Below the pieces are notes generated by a model. That model was not told where the DNA came from and did no database searches. It was given only the letters and a program-made list of their open reading frames with translations. This document shows, piece after piece, positions 12,357-21,503 of a stretch of 64,000 nucleotides of DNA (within the stretch, counting starts at the first letter, position 1; every line of letters starts with the position of its first letter). The DNA comes from Bog-473 sp963726135 (lineage in GTDB: Bacteria; Actinomycetota; Acidimicrobiia; Acidimicrobiales; RAAP-2), in assembly GCA_963726135.1 (NCBI GenBank), contig CAVSBE010000003.1, positions 1 to 64,000 on the forward strand, in the 5' to 3' direction. Made by a program: the position numbers and the translations under genes.

Positions 12357-13823
12357 TCAGGATTCGAGCGCGGCGCTCTGGCCGTGGTGTGACGGCAGGG
12401 CGGGCAGGCGAGACCGGTCGATCCGCCACGACGTCGTCCAGTTTCCGAGCGGGACGATCGCCACCGCCCACAGCACCATGACGGCGAGCACCATGCTCAA
12501 CGGGTCGGTGTGCACCAGCTGGTTCAGCAGATCCGTGCCACCGGTCAGCCCGATGAAGGGCACGATCGCCGAGAGCCCGAGCACGGCATAGAGCATCCGG
12601 CCGGTCACGACCGGCGCCACGATGATGATCCCCCAGGTGAGGTACCAGGGCTGGACCACGGGCCCGAGCAGCACGAAGGTCATCATCGTGATGCCGAGGG
12701 CCCCGAGCACGCCGAGGCGCTCGCGGTGGCGCAGGCAGTAGAAGGCGACCACGGCGGCGGCCACCAGGCCGATGGCCCGCGTCAGCGTGAGCACCCCTCC
12801 GAGGCCGACCCCGATGCCGACCACATGTGCCGATCCGCTGAGGAGAAGGCCCACGCCGGTGGCGGGGGCCATCCAGGAGCGCACGGTGCCCGGCGTGCCC
12901 AGGTTGGCAATCCAGCCCCAGCCGAGGCCCGACACCAGTGAGAGGACTCCCATCACCGTGACGGTGATGAGGCCCGACCGGAGGATCATGCGGGTGCGCT
13001 TGCGCCAGCCCGCCAACGGACCGGCCCAGTCCCACGCCACGTAGACGATGCCCATGGCGGCCGGCACCTTGATGGAGGCCGCCAGCGCGCACAGCACGAC
13101 TCCCCACGCCGGGTGGCGGTAGCGCGCCGCCGTGACACCGGCCAGGAGGAGGCCCACCATGATGGCGTCGTTGTGGGCGCCGCCCACCAGGGCCAGCAGG
13201 GTCAGAGGGTTCAGGACGGCGAGTACGAACGCGGGGCCGGCGTCGCGGCCGAACGAGCGGGCGAGCTTGGGTATGCAGTAGGCGATCAACGCGATGCCGA
13301 CGACCGACTGGACCCGCAGCAGCAGGACGGTGACCAGCGCGTGGTGGAGGCTCAACGAGGCCGACCAGCCGGCCAGCATGAGGAAGAGCGGCCCGTAGGG
13401 GGCGGCGGTGTTGATCCAGAGGGGATCGACTCCCGACACGTAGGGCCCCGAGCCCAACGTCCCCGGCCCGTAGTGGTACGGGTTGATGTGGTGGCTCATC
13501 ATCTCGCCCTGGGCCGCGTAGGAGAACACATCCCGGCTGAAGAGCGGGGCGACGACCAGGAGCGGCGTCAGCCACAGCCCCAGCATGTACACCAGCTGGC
13601 GGATCGGCACACCCGGGCGGGCACGCAGCGTCTGGTACAGGCCGAACCAGACGCGGACGAAGAGGACCATGCCGCCGTAGACGGCCACGACACCCGGGAG
13701 CATCAACGAGGTCGTCGGCCAGGTGGCCTCACCGAAGAACCAGGTCCCTCCCATCTCGAGCTTGAAGGGCGAGCTCGGCAACGACGCGCCGATGCAAATG
13801 GACAAGACGGCAACCAAGCCCAA
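12357..13823 (-). CDS. MptB-like polyprenyl-phosphomannose-dependent mannosyltransferase
   Basis: GT-C type membrane glycosyltransferase of 488 residues or more. At least ten hydrophobic segments are visible. The conserved region FSRDVFSYAAQGEMMSHHINP carries the acidic loop typical of MptA/MptB, which add alpha-1,6-mannose from polyprenyl-phosphate-mannose outside the membrane. GGAHNDAIMVGLLLAG and IKVPAAM further match the family. The start at 13823 (TTG, LGLVAVLSICIGA) is only provisional. Homologous-looking sequence (GDWSFLRRPALLG) continues in frame upstream to about 13900 with no clear start codon, so another indel may hide the true N-terminus. Confidence 0.82.
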   Translation of the reverse strand: MGLVAVLSICIGASLPSSPFKLEMGGTWFFGEATWPTTSLMLPGVVAVYGGMVLFVRVWFGLYQTLRARPGVPIRQLVYMLGLWLTPLLVVAPLFSRDVFSYAAQGEMMSHHINPYHYGPGTLGSGPYVSGVDPLWINTAAPYGPLFLMLAGWSASLSLHHALVTVLLLRVQSVVGIALIAYCIPKLARSFGRDAGPAFVLAVLNPLTLLALVGGAHNDAIMVGLLLAGVTAARYRHPAWGVVLCALAASIKVPAAMGIVYVAWDWAGPLAGWRKRTRMILRSGLITVTVMGVLSLVSGLGWGWIANLGTPGTVRSWMAPATGVGLLLSGSAHVVGIGVGLGGVLTLTRAIGLVAAAVVAFYCLRHRERLGVLGALGITMMTFVLLGPVVQPWYLTWGIIIVAPVVTGRMLYAVLGLSAIVPFIGLTGGTDLLNQLVHTDPLSMVLAVMVLWAVAIVPLGNWTTSWRIDRSRLPALPSHHGQSAALES

Positions 13824-14166
13824 GAGCGCGGGCCGGCGAAGGAAGGACCAGTCGCCCGGTTCGCCCGACTCTGCTTCGACCCGCTCGGTGAGCGTGAGGC
13901 CGTGGGTGAGTCGCAGCCGCGCTGCAGTCGGTCTGCATGGAGGCGCGGCGCAGGCGCGTGCCCACCCGGTCCAGTACCGGTGGTGCAGGAGACTTTGCGC
14001 TTTCGTCCACGGGGATTGTCAGTCTCGTTCGTCGTGTCCGGTTACGACCCGGAGGGAGGGAGGACCCTGGGAGCGTGGGCCCGCAATCGATCTGAAACAA
14101 CATTGTAACGGCGGGGACGTGTGTGGCAAGGGTCAAAGGACCCAACCGTCGTGCACACCTTGTGCG
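13824..14166. other. Gap upstream of mptB
   Basis: 343 bases between mptB and tRNA-Tyr. The first 80-130 bases probably still code for the mptB N-terminus (see that entry). The remainder, including the AT-richer stretch near 14085-14120, probably holds its promoter. I see no other gene, repeat or RNA. Confidence 0.5.
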
Positions 14167-14249
14167 TGGGCCGGGAAGGATTTGAACCTCCGTAGGTGTT
14201 AACCGGCAGGTTTACAGCCTGCTTCCTTTGGCCACTCGGACACCGACCC
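14167..14249 (-). tRNA. tRNA-Tyr (GTA anticodon)
   Basis: 83 bases with the long variable arm typical of bacterial tRNA-Tyr. Acceptor GGGTCGG pairs with CCGGCCC (one T-G pair), the anticodon loop is CTGTAAA and the T loop is GGTTCAAATCC. The discriminator is A and no CCA is encoded. Confidence 0.95.
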
Positions 14250-14314
14250 GTAGCGGGCGAGATTACCGCGCCTGACCACCTCGGACCCGCGGGTGGCGCC
14301 GGTACGCTGGGACC

Positions 14315-14803
14315 ATGCCCACTTTTGACATCGTCTCCGAAGTCGACACGCAAGAGGTGCGCAACGCGGTCGACCAGGCCAACCGGGAGGCCGCCACCCG
14401 CTTCGACTTCAAGAACACGGACTCGGCCATTGAGCTGGGAGAGAACGAGCTGGTGCTCCGGTCCTCCACGGAGGACCGGCTGCGCGCCCTGCACCAGGTG
14501 TTGGACGAGAAATTGGTCAAGCGTCAGGTCTCCCTGAAGGCGTTCGAGGCCGGGAGGGTCGAGGAAGCCCAGAAGGGCACCGCACGCCAGAAGGTCGCCA
14601 TCCGGGCCGGCATCTCGGCGGATCACGCCAAGCGCTTGAACAAGTTCATCAAGGACCTCGGCCTCAAGGGGGTGTCGTCGCAGACCCAGGGAGACCAGCT
14701 CCGGGTCACCGGGAAGAAGCGCGACGACCTTCAGGAAGTCATCGCCAAGTGCAAGGCCGAGGATTTCGGGATCCCTCTGCAATTCAACAACTTCAGGGAC
14801 TGA
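14315..14803 (+). CDS. yajQ: YajQ-family nucleotide-binding protein
   Basis: 162 residues, the normal family length. The start MPTFDIVSEVDTQEVRNAVDQ and the end FGIPLQFNNFRD are family hallmarks. The fold is two ferredoxin-like domains. Homologues bind nucleotides, and Xanthomonas YajQ is a cyclic-di-GMP effector. No regulatory partner is visible here. It converges on gtrA with 25 bases between stops. Confidence 0.95.
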   Translation: MPTFDIVSEVDTQEVRNAVDQANREAATRFDFKNTDSAIELGENELVLRSSTEDRLRALHQVLDEKLVKRQVSLKAFEAGRVEEAQKGTARQKVAIRAGISADHAKRLNKFIKDLGLKGVSSQTQGDQLRVTGKKRDDLQEVIAKCKAEDFGIPLQFNNFRD

Positions 14804-14828
14804 TTCCGCCGCGCACCGGCCCGGCCGG

Positions 14829-15356
14829 TCAGTCGGGTGACGTGTGGGCTGACTGCTCCTCTTCTTCGTGGGCCAGGTGCTCGTCGAACTCTTCGAGCTC
14901 AATCCGGAACAGCCGGTTGAAGAGGAGCAGCTTCGCAACCCAGAAGATCCCGAACGACACGACGTTGGCCAACAGCACGAGCAGCGTCTGCTCCGCGTGG
15001 TCCAGGTCGAGGGCCGTGCCGATGTGCTTGGCCAGGGATGCACCGACGATGGCGAAGGCGATGCCGATTGCTGCCAGGGTCCAGAACGGGACCACCTCCT
15101 TCAGGAAGTGGGACCGCCCATGTTTGCCCCAGGCCCACTTGCGGTTGAGCCAGTACGAGGGGAATGTCGCCACGACGTTGCCGAAGACGGTGCTCGGCAC
15201 CTCGCTCCAGAGGCGAAGCACGCCGTAGACGATGAAGATGACGAAGAGCGACACCGCGCTCGAAATCACCGAGACCATGGAGTAGCGGAAGATCTTCCGC
15301 CCCTCGTGCGTGTGCAACCAGTCGTACAGCGCCTGGAACCGGGACACCACCGGCAC
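14829..15356 (-). CDS. GtrA-like membrane protein
   Basis: 175 residues with four hydrophobic segments (about residues 26-48, 55-70, 90-110 and 122-146) and an acidic C-terminal tail. The motif SYWLNRKWAWG between segments two and three is typical of the GtrA family, small membrane proteins that often assist flipping of polyprenyl-linked sugars. The beta-glucosidase gene lies downstream in coordinate order but is transcribed separately. The linked lipid sugar is unknown. A role with MptB or the SqdB product is possible but speculative. Confidence 0.85.
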   Translation of the reverse strand: MPVVSRFQALYDWLHTHEGRKIFRYSMVSVISSAVSLFVIFIVYGVLRLWSEVPSTVFGNVVATFPSYWLNRKWAWGKHGRSHFLKEVVPFWTLAAIGIAFAIVGASLAKHIGTALDLDHAEQTLLVLLANVVSFGIFWVAKLLLFNRLFRIELEEFDEHLAHEEEEQSAHTSPD

Positions 15357-15402
15357 ACCCTAGCGTGGCCGTCAATTCAGTCCCAGGGCGGCCGGCTCCA
15401 TG

Positions 15403-16644
15403 TCACCCGCCGTTCACCCCCGTGTCGGCGACCTTTGTGGCGGCTGTGAGGAGCCGGTTGTTGCGGGCGACGCCGCCGAACCAGTGGGCACTCGGCTTGG
15501 GCCGGCGCTCGAACGTCCCCGGGGCCACGGCCACCAGGCCGAATTTGGGCCCGTAGCCCAGGTGCCACTCGAAGTTGTCGAGCAGGCTCCACACGAAGTA
15601 GCCCCGCAGGTCGACACCCTCCGCCAGGCAACGATGGGCGCTGCGCAGCGCGTCGGAGACGAATGCGATGCGCTCGGTGTCGTCAGCCGTGGCGATCCCA
15701 TTCTCGGTCACCACCACCGGCCTCCCGCTGACCGTGGCGGCCCGGCGCACCGTGTGCTCGACCGCCTGGGGCCAGCGTTCGTCACCCATCTGGGTGAGCG
15801 GGACGTCGGGGTCGTTCGGGGCCAGGCCGTCAGGGCCGAAGTGCATGCGCGTGTAGCACTGCACTCCGACGAAGTCGTCGCCGGCAGTCGCCCGGAGGAA
15901 GACGTTCTCGAGCATCTCCTCGGCAGCGTCGCGCAAGGCCTCTCCACCCTCCTCCGCGGTGATCTCGGCCATGGAGAGCGTGAGGCCCACGAGGCAGTCG
16001 CCGGGACCCGCACGCAGCGCGTCGACGGCCAGGCGGTGCGCGCGCACCATCGCCTCGTTCACCGCGCCATAGCGGGCAAAGTCCTCTTTGACGCCAGGTG
16101 GGTACTGGCCTTGAAAGTAGCCCATGACCCCGACGACGTTGGGCTCGTTGATCGTGCAGGCCCATCCGATGAGGTCCCCGAGGTACGCCGTCGCCCGGGT
16201 AACGAAGCGAGCGAAGCGCTCGGGAGCGTCTGGTGCCTCCCAACCGCCCCGCCGCGCCAGCCACAGGGGCGTCGTGAAGTGATGGAAGGTGACGACCGGA
16301 ACGATCCCGTGGCCGTGACAGGCCGCGCACATCCGCCGGTAGTGCTCCAGCGCGGCCGTCGAGAACTCACCCTCGGCGGGCTCGATACGGCTCCATTCGA
16401 GAGAGAAGCGGTACGCGGTGAGGCCCATGTCGGCGACGAGCTGTATGTCCTCGCGCCAACGATGGAACGAGTCGCACGCGTCGCCACTCGGCTCGAGGGT
16501 TCCCGACGTGGGGTCGTGCTCCCAGGCCCACCAGTCGTTGTTCACGTTGCCGCCTTCGATCTGGTGCGCCGCCGTGGCGACGCCCCAGGTGAAGCCCTCG
16601 GGGAAGACGAGCTCGTCGTGCTCGGACGGCGCGGAGGGTGTCAC
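15403..16644 (-). CDS. GH1 beta-glucosidase
   Basis: 413-residue cytosolic retaining glycosidase of family GH1. The acid/base Glu is E167 in TINEPN and the nucleophile is E314 in VTENG. The N-terminal signature FPEGFTWGVATAAHQIEGG and the C-terminal SLLDNFEWHLGYGPKFGL complete the barrel. No signal peptide is present, so it acts on imported beta-linked disaccharides or glycosides. Aglycone preference cannot be predicted. It is divergent from tesB with a 74-base gap. Confidence 0.93.
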   Translation of the reverse strand: MTPSAPSEHDELVFPEGFTWGVATAAHQIEGGNVNNDWWAWEHDPTSGTLEPSGDACDSFHRWREDIQLVADMGLTAYRFSLEWSRIEPAEGEFSTAALEHYRRMCAACHGHGIVPVVTFHHFTTPLWLARRGGWEAPDAPERFARFVTRATAYLGDLIGWACTINEPNVVGVMGYFQGQYPPGVKEDFARYGAVNEAMVRAHRLAVDALRAGPGDCLVGLTLSMAEITAEEGGEALRDAAEEMLENVFLRATAGDDFVGVQCYTRMHFGPDGLAPNDPDVPLTQMGDERWPQAVEHTVRRAATVSGRPVVVTENGIATADDTERIAFVSDALRSAHRCLAEGVDLRGYFVWSLLDNFEWHLGYGPKFGLVAVAPGTFERRPKPSAHWFGGVARNNRLLTAATKVADTGVNGG

Positions 16645-16718
16645 GCTGCCGCAGGGTAGTTGCGGTGGCGGTCGCGTGCTCGGCGACGGACGATCCGGCG
16701 GCCTGCGAACATGGGCGC

Positions 16719-17585
16719 ATGAGCGCGTCCTTGGAGTTCCTCGTCGACCTGCTTGACCTCGAACCCATTGAGGTCAACATCTTCCGCGGGACCCAGCCCA
16801 ACGAGGAGCGTCAGCGCGTGTTCGGCGGTCAGGTGGCGGGGCAGGCGCTGATGGCGGCGGGGCGGACGGTCGAGCACGGTCGCGTGCATTCGCTGCACTC
16901 GTACTTCCTGCGGCCGGGCGACCCCAACGTTCCCATCCTCTACGAGGTGGACCGCATCCGCGACGGGCGGTCCTTCACCACCCGGCGCGTCGTGGCCATT
17001 CAGCACGGCAGGGCCATCTTCAACCTCGAGGCCTCCTTCCACGATCTCGAGGAGGGCCTGGAGCACCAGTTCCCCATGCCCGACGTCCTCGACCCCGAAT
17101 CGCTGCCGCCGCTCTACCAGCGCCTCGAGCCCTGGAAGGAGGAGCTGGCCGAGTGGTTCGACCGGCCCCATCCGATCGACCAGCGCCACATCGGCGACCT
17201 CCCCTGGCACCCGAGTGGCACGGGAGAGCCCTGCCAGCGGGTGTGGATCCGGGCAGACGGCGAGTTGCCCGACGACCCGTTGCTGCACGCGTGCGTGGCG
17301 ACCTATGCATCCGACATGTCCCTCATCGACACCATCCTCGCCCCGCACGACGTCCGCTGGGACGACGACGACTTCATGAGCGCGAGCCTGGACCACTGCA
17401 TGTGGTTCCACCAGCCTTTCCGTGCCGACGAGTGGCTGCTCTACGACATGGACTCGCCGGTGGCGACCCACGGCCGCGGCCTGGCCCGGGGCTTCCTGTT
17501 CGACCGCCACGGGAGGTTGTGCGTCTCGCTGGCCCAGGAGGGTCTGACGCGCCTGTTGAAGAAGGAGGGTGTCCCCCGCCGCTAG
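16719..17585 (+). CDS. tesB: Acyl-CoA thioesterase II
   Basis: 288 residues with two hotdog domains. The N-terminal domain shows RVFGGQVAGQALMAA and VHSLHSYFLRPG. The C-terminal domain shows ASLDHCMWFHQPF and the catalytic-region end GRLCVSLAQEGL. It hydrolyses medium- and long-chain acyl-CoA in the cytoplasm. I chose the ATG at 16719 because it gives the standard N-terminus. Its TAG stop overlaps the stop of the convergent gltA within CTAG. Confidence 0.93.
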   Translation: MSASLEFLVDLLDLEPIEVNIFRGTQPNEERQRVFGGQVAGQALMAAGRTVEHGRVHSLHSYFLRPGDPNVPILYEVDRIRDGRSFTTRRVVAIQHGRAIFNLEASFHDLEEGLEHQFPMPDVLDPESLPPLYQRLEPWKEELAEWFDRPHPIDQRHIGDLPWHPSGTGEPCQRVWIRADGELPDDPLLHACVATYASDMSLIDTILAPHDVRWDDDDFMSASLDHCMWFHQPFRADEWLLYDMDSPVATHGRGLARGFLFDRHGRLCVSLAQEGLTRLLKKEGVPRR

Positions 17586-18857
17586 CGGGCGCCGATCGGG
17601 GTGTAGTCCCGTTCCTCGGGACCGATGTAGAGCTGGCGCGGGCGCGGCGATCTTCGAGTCCTGGTCGAGCATCTCCTGCCAGTGCGCCAGCCAGCCTGCG
17701 GTACGTGGGATAGCGAAGAGAACGGGGAACATCTCGAGGGGGAACCCCATCGCCTGGTAGATGAGCCCCGAGTAGAAGTCGACGTTCGGGTACAGGCGCC
17801 GGGACGTGAAGTACTCGTCGTTGAGCGCGATCTCCTCGAGCTTCAATGCGATATCGAGCAGCGGGCTCTTTCCGGTCACCTCGAAGACCTCGTCGGCGGT
17901 GCGCTTGATGATCTTCGCCCGCGGGTCGTAGCTCTTGTACACGCGGTGCCCGAAGCCCTGGAGGCGCTGGCCCCCGGTCCCGGCCTTGACCGTCGCGATG
18001 AAGTCCGGCACGTTCTCGATGCTGCCGATGTCGGTGAGCATGCGGATGACGGCTTCGTTGGCCCCACCATGGCGAGGTCCGTACAGCGCGGCGGCCGCGG
18101 CGGCGGTGGCCGAGTAGGGATCCGAATGCGACGACCCGACCACGCGCATGGCGGTCGTCGAGCAATTCTGCTCGTGGTCGGCGTGCAGGATGAACAGGAT
18201 GTCGAGCGCGCGGGCCAGTACCGGATCGGCCTCGAACCTGGGTTCGGCGACCTTCCAGAGCATCGAGAGGAAGTTCGGTCCGAAATCGAGCGAATTGTCG
18301 GGATAGACGAAGGGCATGCCGACGCTGAAGCGGTGTGCCGCGGCGGCCAGCGTCGGCATCTTGGCGATCAGCCGGATGATCTGCTTGTTGCGGGACTCCG
18401 GATCGAAGATGTCCTTGGCGTCGAGATAGAAGGTCGACAGCGCGGCCACCGCCGAGACGAGCATGCCCATCGGGTGAGCGTCGTAGTGGAAGCCCTCGAG
18501 GAAGCGCTTGCGGACGTTCTCGTGGATGAACGTGTGGTAGGTGATGTCGTGGCGCCAGGAGGCGAACTCTTCCTCATTGGGCAGCTCACCCTTGAGAAGG
18601 AGGTACGCCACTTCGAGGTAGGTCGAGCTCTCGGCCAGCTGCTCAATGGGATAGCCGCGGTAGCGCAAGATCCCCGCATCGCCGTCGAGGAACGTGATGG
18701 CGCTCTCGCAGGCCGCCGTCGACATGAAGCCGGGATCGAAGAACCAGACCCCAGGGAGGAGCTTGGCCCATTCCTCGGCCGAGACACCACCGTTGACGAG
18801 CGGAATCTCCATGGACTCGCCACTGCGATTGTCCGTGATCGTGATGCTCTCGGCCAC
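17582..18857 (-). CDS. gltA: Citrate synthase, one-base frameshift near the C-terminus
   Basis: First enzyme of the TCA cycle (oxaloacetate plus acetyl-CoA to citrate). GTG start at 18857 with GGAGGG upstream. Landmarks are the substrate-binding and catalytic regions HADHEQNCSTTAMR, ALYGPRHGGANEAV and GFGHRVYKSYDPRAK. The raw frame is sound to WLAHWQEMLDQDSKI. The family C-terminus (RPRQLYIGPEERDYTPIGAR) then appears one base out of frame, broken near 17640-17650. Corrected length is 424 residues, typical for type II citrate synthase. Without correction the frame runs on antisense through tesB for over 300 codons, which cannot be real. A sequence error is the simplest reading. Confidence 0.93.
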
Positions 18858-18958
18858 GTGAAGAGCCCTCCAGTTCCAGATTTCCGTGCGTCCCGATCCT
18901 ATGACCAGGAACGAGCACGGTCGACACGCGGCCTGCCGGCGAGCGGGCAGAGGCGGGC

Positions 18959-20059
18959 TCAGAAGGCGGGCGCGACCTGCAGCGCCTGCTGGAGCACCGT
19001 GTTGGCCGTCTGCGTCTGCCCCGGCGGGAGCAGCACCTCGACCGTCAGCACGTAATTGGTGCCTGGTACGACATTGAAGCTGACCTGGGGCAGGGTCCCC
19101 GATGCGCCGAGGGCCAGGGCCGCGGACTCGACTTGGGTCGCGGTGGCTCCCGATGACTGGTTCGCCAGCGTGTAGCGGACGGAGGCATGCGGCTCGTCAA
19201 CCGAACCCTGGTTGGCGAGGACGACCGTGACGCCGATCTGTGACGCCGGGCTGAGGACCGAGACGTTCGCCGGCACGCCCTGGGGTGTCGGCAGCGCCGG
19301 CGGACTCAGCCGCACCGTGCGCAGGACGACGTTGTGGGCCGACACCAAGGTGGGCGAGGCCGCCAGGAGATCGATCTGGGCCGCCACTGAGCCCACCTGC
19401 CACAGCTGGGGGTCGGTGACCCAGACCGACGACGGAAGCCGGCCGTGTCCGGCCGTCGACGCCAGGGACCTGCGTACCGAACGGTAGAGAGCATCCGCAT
19501 GGGACAGCAGCGCTCCGGCCGATGCGATGCGGTTCGTCGCCTGCGTCGCCGAGAGCAGCACGCTCGCGGAGGCGGGGGTCGCTCCGTCGGAGGGCGAACC
19601 GGCGGGGGGTATGGGTTGCATTCCGAGGAACCCGTCGACCGTCGCACGCAGTTCGCTCATGGACTGGGCCCGCTCGGCGAAGGCGGCGGCGAAGTCCGTG
19701 GCCACAGAACCCGATGGGTTCGAGCTGGCGGCGAGGTTCGCCCGCGCCGCCTCCGTCGCCGTCTGCTGCACGGCGCTGTCCAGGCCGACCTGGAGGCCCT
19801 GGCGGGTCTGCCCCGGCAGGCCGTTGAGCAGCGCGCGCACTTGCGACGCGGTGGCGTTGGACTGCTCGGCCACGATCGCACCCTGCGCTGCGAGTGACCG
19901 GTTGGAATTGGCGTCGTAGACCTGCGATTGCCGCGACACCTGGGTGAGCCCGCCCACGAGGAGCGCGAGGACGATCACCACTGCGATGAGCAGGATGACC
20001 GGCCGGGCCGGTGATCGACGGCGCGCGTGGCGGCGTGGCCTGCGTGGCGACATCGCCAC
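18959..20059 (-). CDS. Membrane-anchored protein of unknown function
   Basis: 366 residues, no family recognised. An Arg-rich start (RRPRRHARRR) precedes one membrane segment (about residues 20-41), so most of the protein is outside the cell. The outer part begins with an Ala/Gln-rich helical region (about 50-230) and ends with a beta-rich region of CARDB or Ig type (IGVTVVLANQGS, LTVEVLLPPGQT). It lies 26 bases after sqdB on the same strand, so the two are probably cotranscribed. That suggests an envelope role linked to the sulfosugar product (inference). Confidence 0.7.
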   Translation of the reverse strand: MAMSPRRPRRHARRRSPARPVILLIAVVIVLALLVGGLTQVSRQSQVYDANSNRSLAAQGAIVAEQSNATASQVRALLNGLPGQTRQGLQVGLDSAVQQTATEAARANLAASSNPSGSVATDFAAAFAERAQSMSELRATVDGFLGMQPIPPAGSPSDGATPASASVLLSATQATNRIASAGALLSHADALYRSVRRSLASTAGHGRLPSSVWVTDPQLWQVGSVAAQIDLLAASPTLVSAHNVVLRTVRLSPPALPTPQGVPANVSVLSPASQIGVTVVLANQGSVDEPHASVRYTLANQSSGATATQVESAALALGASGTLPQVSFNVVPGTNYVLTVEVLLPPGQTQTANTVLQQALQVAPAF

Positions 20060-20085
20060 AGGAACCTACAACCGGAACCGCTGAC

Positions 20086-21288
20086 TTACACCGCGAGGAA
20101 CGATGCGTCGGGCGTGTCGCTGGCCGTGGTAAGCGTGCTGACGCTCGAACGCCACTGCACCGTGGGGGCGATCGCCCGCACGTCCACCCGGTCGCGGTGG
20201 CTCTCGACCAGCGCCAAGATCCCGGATATGACCTCGTCCGTCAGGAGGTGCGGCTCCAGGCCCAGGTCGAGCAGCTTGGTGTTGGCAGCGTTGAAATAGT
20301 GCTCCTCGTGCTCGACCCGAGGGTTGGACAGGCCCTCGGCAATGTCGACTCGGGTCGGGCAGACCCGCCTGACCATCTCCGCCATGTCGCGCACCGAGAA
20401 GGACTCGGTGAACTGATTGAAGACCCGGAATTCCCCGCGCTCGGCGGGGTTCTCGAGTGCCAGCGTCACGCAGGCGAGCGTGTCGCGGATGTTGAGCATG
20501 CCGCGGGTCTGGCCTCCGGCGCCGTACACCGTCAGCGGGTGGCCGGTGACGGCCTGGACGCAGAACCGGTTCAGGACGGTACCGAACACGCCGTCGTAGT
20601 CGAACCGGGTGGCCAGGACGGGGTCGAGATCGGTCTCAACGGTGGACTGGCCGTAGACGATCCCCTGGTTCAGATCGGTCGAACGCAACCCCCAGACCCG
20701 GCAGGCGAACATGATGTTGTGGCTGTCGTGCACCTTCGACAGGTGGTAGAAGGAGCCAGGCTGCTTCGGGTAGGGCAGCACATCTGTGCGGCCCTTGTGG
20801 TTGATCTCGATGAACCCTTCTTCGATGTCGATGTTGGGGTATCCGTACTCGCCCATCGTCCCGAGCTTGACGAGATGGATCGAAGGGTCGGTCTCGGCAA
20901 TCGCGTACATCAGGTTGAGCGTGCCCACCACATTGTTGACTTGGGTGTAGACCGCGTGCTCGCGGTCGATCATTGAGTAGGGCGCCGAGCGCTGCTCGCC
21001 GAAGTGCACGATGGCGTCGGGCTTGGCCTCGGCGACCACGGCGTAGGTGAAGGCGGCGTCGGTCAGGTTGCCGATCCGCACGTTGATCGCACGTCCGGAG
21101 ATCTGCTCCCAGCGTGTGACCCGATCGGGCAGTGACGCGATGGGGACGAGGCTGTCGACTCCCATTTCGCGGTCGTATTCGCGGCGCACGAGGTTGTCGA
21201 CGACGGTGACCTCGTGGCCACAGGCCGACAGGTGAAGGGCGGTCGGCCAACCGAGGTAGCCGTCTCCACCGAGAACCAGGATCTTCAT
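20086..21288 (-). CDS. sqdB: UDP-sulfoquinovose synthase
   Basis: 400-residue NAD-dependent extended SDR enzyme that makes UDP-sulfoquinovose from UDP-glucose and sulfite. It aligns through its length with plant SQD1: GGDGYLGWPTALHLS (nucleotide site), VDNLVRREYD, HFGEQRSAPYSMIDR, KLGTMGEYGYPNIDIEEG, RFCVQAVTGHPLTVYG, RVFNQFTESFSV and NPRVEHEEHY. The catalytic Thr144, Tyr181 and Lys185 sit almost exactly at the SQD1 positions. The ATG at 21288 has GAAGGG 5 bases upstream. No sulfolipid glycosyltransferase (SqdX/SqdD) is in the window, so whether the product is SQDG or a glycan is unknown. Confidence 0.93.
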   Translation of the reverse strand: MKILVLGGDGYLGWPTALHLSACGHEVTVVDNLVRREYDREMGVDSLVPIASLPDRVTRWEQISGRAINVRIGNLTDAAFTYAVVAEAKPDAIVHFGEQRSAPYSMIDREHAVYTQVNNVVGTLNLMYAIAETDPSIHLVKLGTMGEYGYPNIDIEEGFIEINHKGRTDVLPYPKQPGSFYHLSKVHDSHNIMFACRVWGLRSTDLNQGIVYGQSTVETDLDPVLATRFDYDGVFGTVLNRFCVQAVTGHPLTVYGAGGQTRGMLNIRDTLACVTLALENPAERGEFRVFNQFTESFSVRDMAEMVRRVCPTRVDIAEGLSNPRVEHEEHYFNAANTKLLDLGLEPHLLTDEVISGILALVESHRDRVDVRAIAPTVQWRSSVSTLTTASDTPDASFLAV

Positions 21289-21503
21289 GCTCACCCTTCG
21301 TGTGCTCAGGCTCCGCTTTTGTTACGGAGTCATGTCAGTGTCATCATGCGATACGACCCTGAATCCAGCCTGTGTAGAGGCTGTAATTGGCGTGAGACCA
21401 GGGATTTTTCCTCGTCGCAGAGCCTAAATCACAGAGTTTCCGCGTTCGTGACTTCAATGTGAGGGGATTGTGAGGCGTCTCGCCGCACCACGCCGACTCC
21501 CGG

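Noticed and set aside
16641..18857. 738-residue citrate synthase with a novel C-terminal domain
   Set aside because: The extra part is antisense to tesB. The true C-terminus is present one base out of frame.
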